From Paenarthrobacter histidinolovorans (GTDB lineage: Bacteria; Actinomycetota; Actinomycetes; Actinomycetales; Micrococcaceae): 64,000 nucleotides of DNA. Location: assembly GCF_014647595.1 (NCBI RefSeq), contig NZ_BMPM01000007.1:153130-217129 (forward strand). Reading direction: 5' to 3'. Shown here in pieces: positions 62,845 through 64,000 of the stretch (the stretch's first letter is position 1; the number at the start of each line of letters is the position of its first letter). A program made the translations under genes and the position numbers. The notes under the pieces were generated by a model. That model saw nothing but the letters and a program-made list of their open reading frames with translations. It did not search any database and was not told the DNA's origin.

Positions 62845-63852
62845 CTAGCCGTGGGCGGCGAGGATGGTGGAGGCTTCCTGGCGGGTGGTGCCGGAGGACT
62901 CGATGTGGGCCAGTGCGGCGGGGATTTCCCAGCCTTTCTTCCGCATGGCGGTGGCCCACAAACGCCCGGCCCGGTACGAGGAACGCACCAACGGCCCGGA
63001 CATGACACCGAGGAAACCGATCTCCTCGGCCTCGTGTTGGAGGTCCACGAATTCCTGCGGCTTGACCCAGCGGTCCACCGGCAGGTGCCGTTCGGACGGG
63101 CGCAGGTACTGGGTGATCGTGATCAAGTCACACCCGGCTGCGTGCAGGTCCCGCAGGGCCTCGGAGATTTCCTCCCGGGTTTCGCCCATACCCAGGATCA
63201 GGTTGGACTTGGTCACCATGCCCAAGTCACGGCCCTGGGTGATGACATCCAGGGAGCGTTCGTACCGGAACGCCGGACGGATGCGCTTGAAAATCCTGGG
63301 CACGGTCTCGACGTTGTGGGCGAAGACCTCGGGCTTGGAATCGCAGATCGCTGCGATGTGTTCGGGCTTGCCGGAGAAGTCCGGGATCAGCAGCTCCACC
63401 CCGGTGCCGGGGTTCAGTTCGTGGATTTTCCGGACCGTTTCGGCGTACAACCAGACACCCTCATCGGCCAGGTCATCACGGGCCACCCCGGTCACGGTGG
63501 CGTAGCGCAACTGCATCGCCTGGACCGAGCGGGCGACTTTGGTGGGTTCGAACATGTCCACCGGGGAGGGTTTGCCGGTATCGATCTGGCAGAAATCACA
63601 ACGCCGGGTGCACTCGGACCCGCCGATCAGGAACGTCGCTTCCTTGTCTTCCCAGCACTCGAAAATGTTCGGGCAACCGGCCTCTTCACAGACCGTGTGC
63701 AGGCCCTCTTTCTTCACCAGGTTCTTAAGCTGGACAAACTCCGGACCCATCTGGACCTTGGCCTTGATCCACTCAGGCTTACGTTCAACCGGGACCGCCG
63801 AGTTACGCTGCTCAACGCGCAGCAACTTACGGCCTTCAGGGGCGAGTGTCAT
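62845..63852 (-). CDS. lipA: Lipoyl synthase
   Basis: LipA inserts two sulfurs into octanoyl groups on carrier proteins. The 335-residue radical-SAM enzyme has both iron-sulfur motifs: [13 protein letters not shown] near residue 59 (auxiliary cluster, C-x4-C-x5-C) and [11 protein letters not shown] near residue 84 (radical-SAM cluster, C-x3-C-x2-C). The late serine ligand is in [11 protein letters not shown]. The start at 63852 is followed by the usual [14 protein letters not shown] opening. A serine dehydratase gene lies 21 bases upstream on the same strand, a plausible unit. Confidence 0.96.
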   Translation of the reverse strand: MTLAPEGRKLLRVEQRNSAVPVERKPEWIKAKVQMGPEFVQLKNLVKKEGLHTVCEEAGCPNIFECWEDKEATFLIGGSECTRRCDFCQIDTGKPSPVDMFEPTKVARSVQAMQLRYATVTGVARDDLADEGVWLYAETVRKIHELNPGTGVELLIPDFSGKPEHIAAICDSKPEVFAHNVETVPRIFKRIRPAFRYERSLDVITQGRDLGMVTKSNLILGMGETREEISEALRDLHAAGCDLITITQYLRPSERHLPVDRWVKPQEFVDLQHEAEEIGFLGVMSGPLVRSSYRAGRLWATAMRKKGWEIPAALAHIESSGTTRQEASTILAAHG

Positions 63853-63873
63853 GAGATTCCCTAACGTTGATTT

Positions 63874-64000
63874 TCAGCATTCGACGACGTTGACGGCGAG
63901 GCCGCCCATCGCGGTTTCCTTGTACTTATCGGACATGTCCTTGCCCGTCTCACGCATGGTCACGATCACCTCATCCAACGAAACCCGGTGCGTCCCGTCC
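63874..64000 (-). CDS. sdaA: L-serine ammonia-lyase, C-terminal end (partial)
   Basis: The final 41 codons of a leftward gene that continues past the window. The visible end reads [21 protein letters not shown] and then [15 protein letters not shown], which matches the conserved C-terminus of single-chain iron-sulfur L-serine dehydratases, including the terminal Cys proposed to sit near the cluster. The rest is outside the window. Confidence 0.85.
   Translation of the reverse strand, partial: DGTHRVSLDEVIVTMRETGKDMSDKYKETAMGGLAVNVVEC

Overview
The window is high-GC DNA coding on both strands with short intergenic gaps. Gene content points to a soil actinobacterium of the Arthrobacter/Paenarthrobacter type (Micrococcaceae): ChvE/GguAB sugar uptake, a DUF3151 gene next to fba, an LAxTG surface protein with its own sortase, SipW-type exported proteins, and the order pyrE - trmH - fba - DUF3151 - purA, which resembles the chromosomal order in other actinobacteria such as Mycobacterium. 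Assignment to a genus is inference from content; no rRNA or tRNA gene was found.

Layout. 1-8.6 kb: end of a uronate/sugar-acid catabolic operon (two ABC permeases, two TIM-barrel isomerases, a Gfo/Idh dehydrogenase, uronate isomerase, a UxuB-like dehydrogenase, a ManD-type dehydratase with its catalytic residues visible, gluconokinase), closed by a clear terminator. 8.6-14 kb: two perfect 17-bp inverted operator copies, then chvE-gguA-gguB and a LacI regulator. 14-22 kb: pyrE, a Tat-exported hydrolase, two phosphatases, a membrane protein, a small AT-richer island, trmH, fba, DUF3151. 22-29 kb: a 73-bp tandem hairpin repeat, small genes, a SipW-type export cluster (two SipW-signal proteins, the SipW-like signal peptidase and a wall-anchored-looking protein), then purA behind a leader that can form a pseudoknot. 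29-43 kb: an orphan histidine kinase, three regulator/transporter or regulator/enzyme units with palindromic operators, an SMP-30 gene broken by an in-frame stop, an ABC-F ATPase, and a CPA1 antiporter.

43-46.6 kb: a strongly foldable 5' leader, a DUF3494 (ice-binding-like) surface protein with a Thr/Ala/Glu stalk and LAGTG motif, and its sortase, followed by an App1-type phosphatase. 46.6-52.6 kb: a LacI-controlled polar amino-acid-type ABC importer coupled to a Gfo/Idh dehydrogenase and a FAD amine oxidase. 52.6-59 kb: an orphan TasA/camelysin-like protein, ZIP transporter, membrane proteins, an HND-type Ser/Thr kinase with a translationally coupled small partner, MarR and FUSC genes. 59-62.4 kb: a second SipW-type operon of four exported proteins. 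62.8-64 kb: lipA and the 3' end of an L-serine dehydratase gene.

The most unusual content is the surface biology: three separate SipW-type loci but only one visible SipW peptidase, a sortase/substrate pair, and an identical GGGGGTTGC-N6-GCTCCC motif in the leaders of two of these surface operons.
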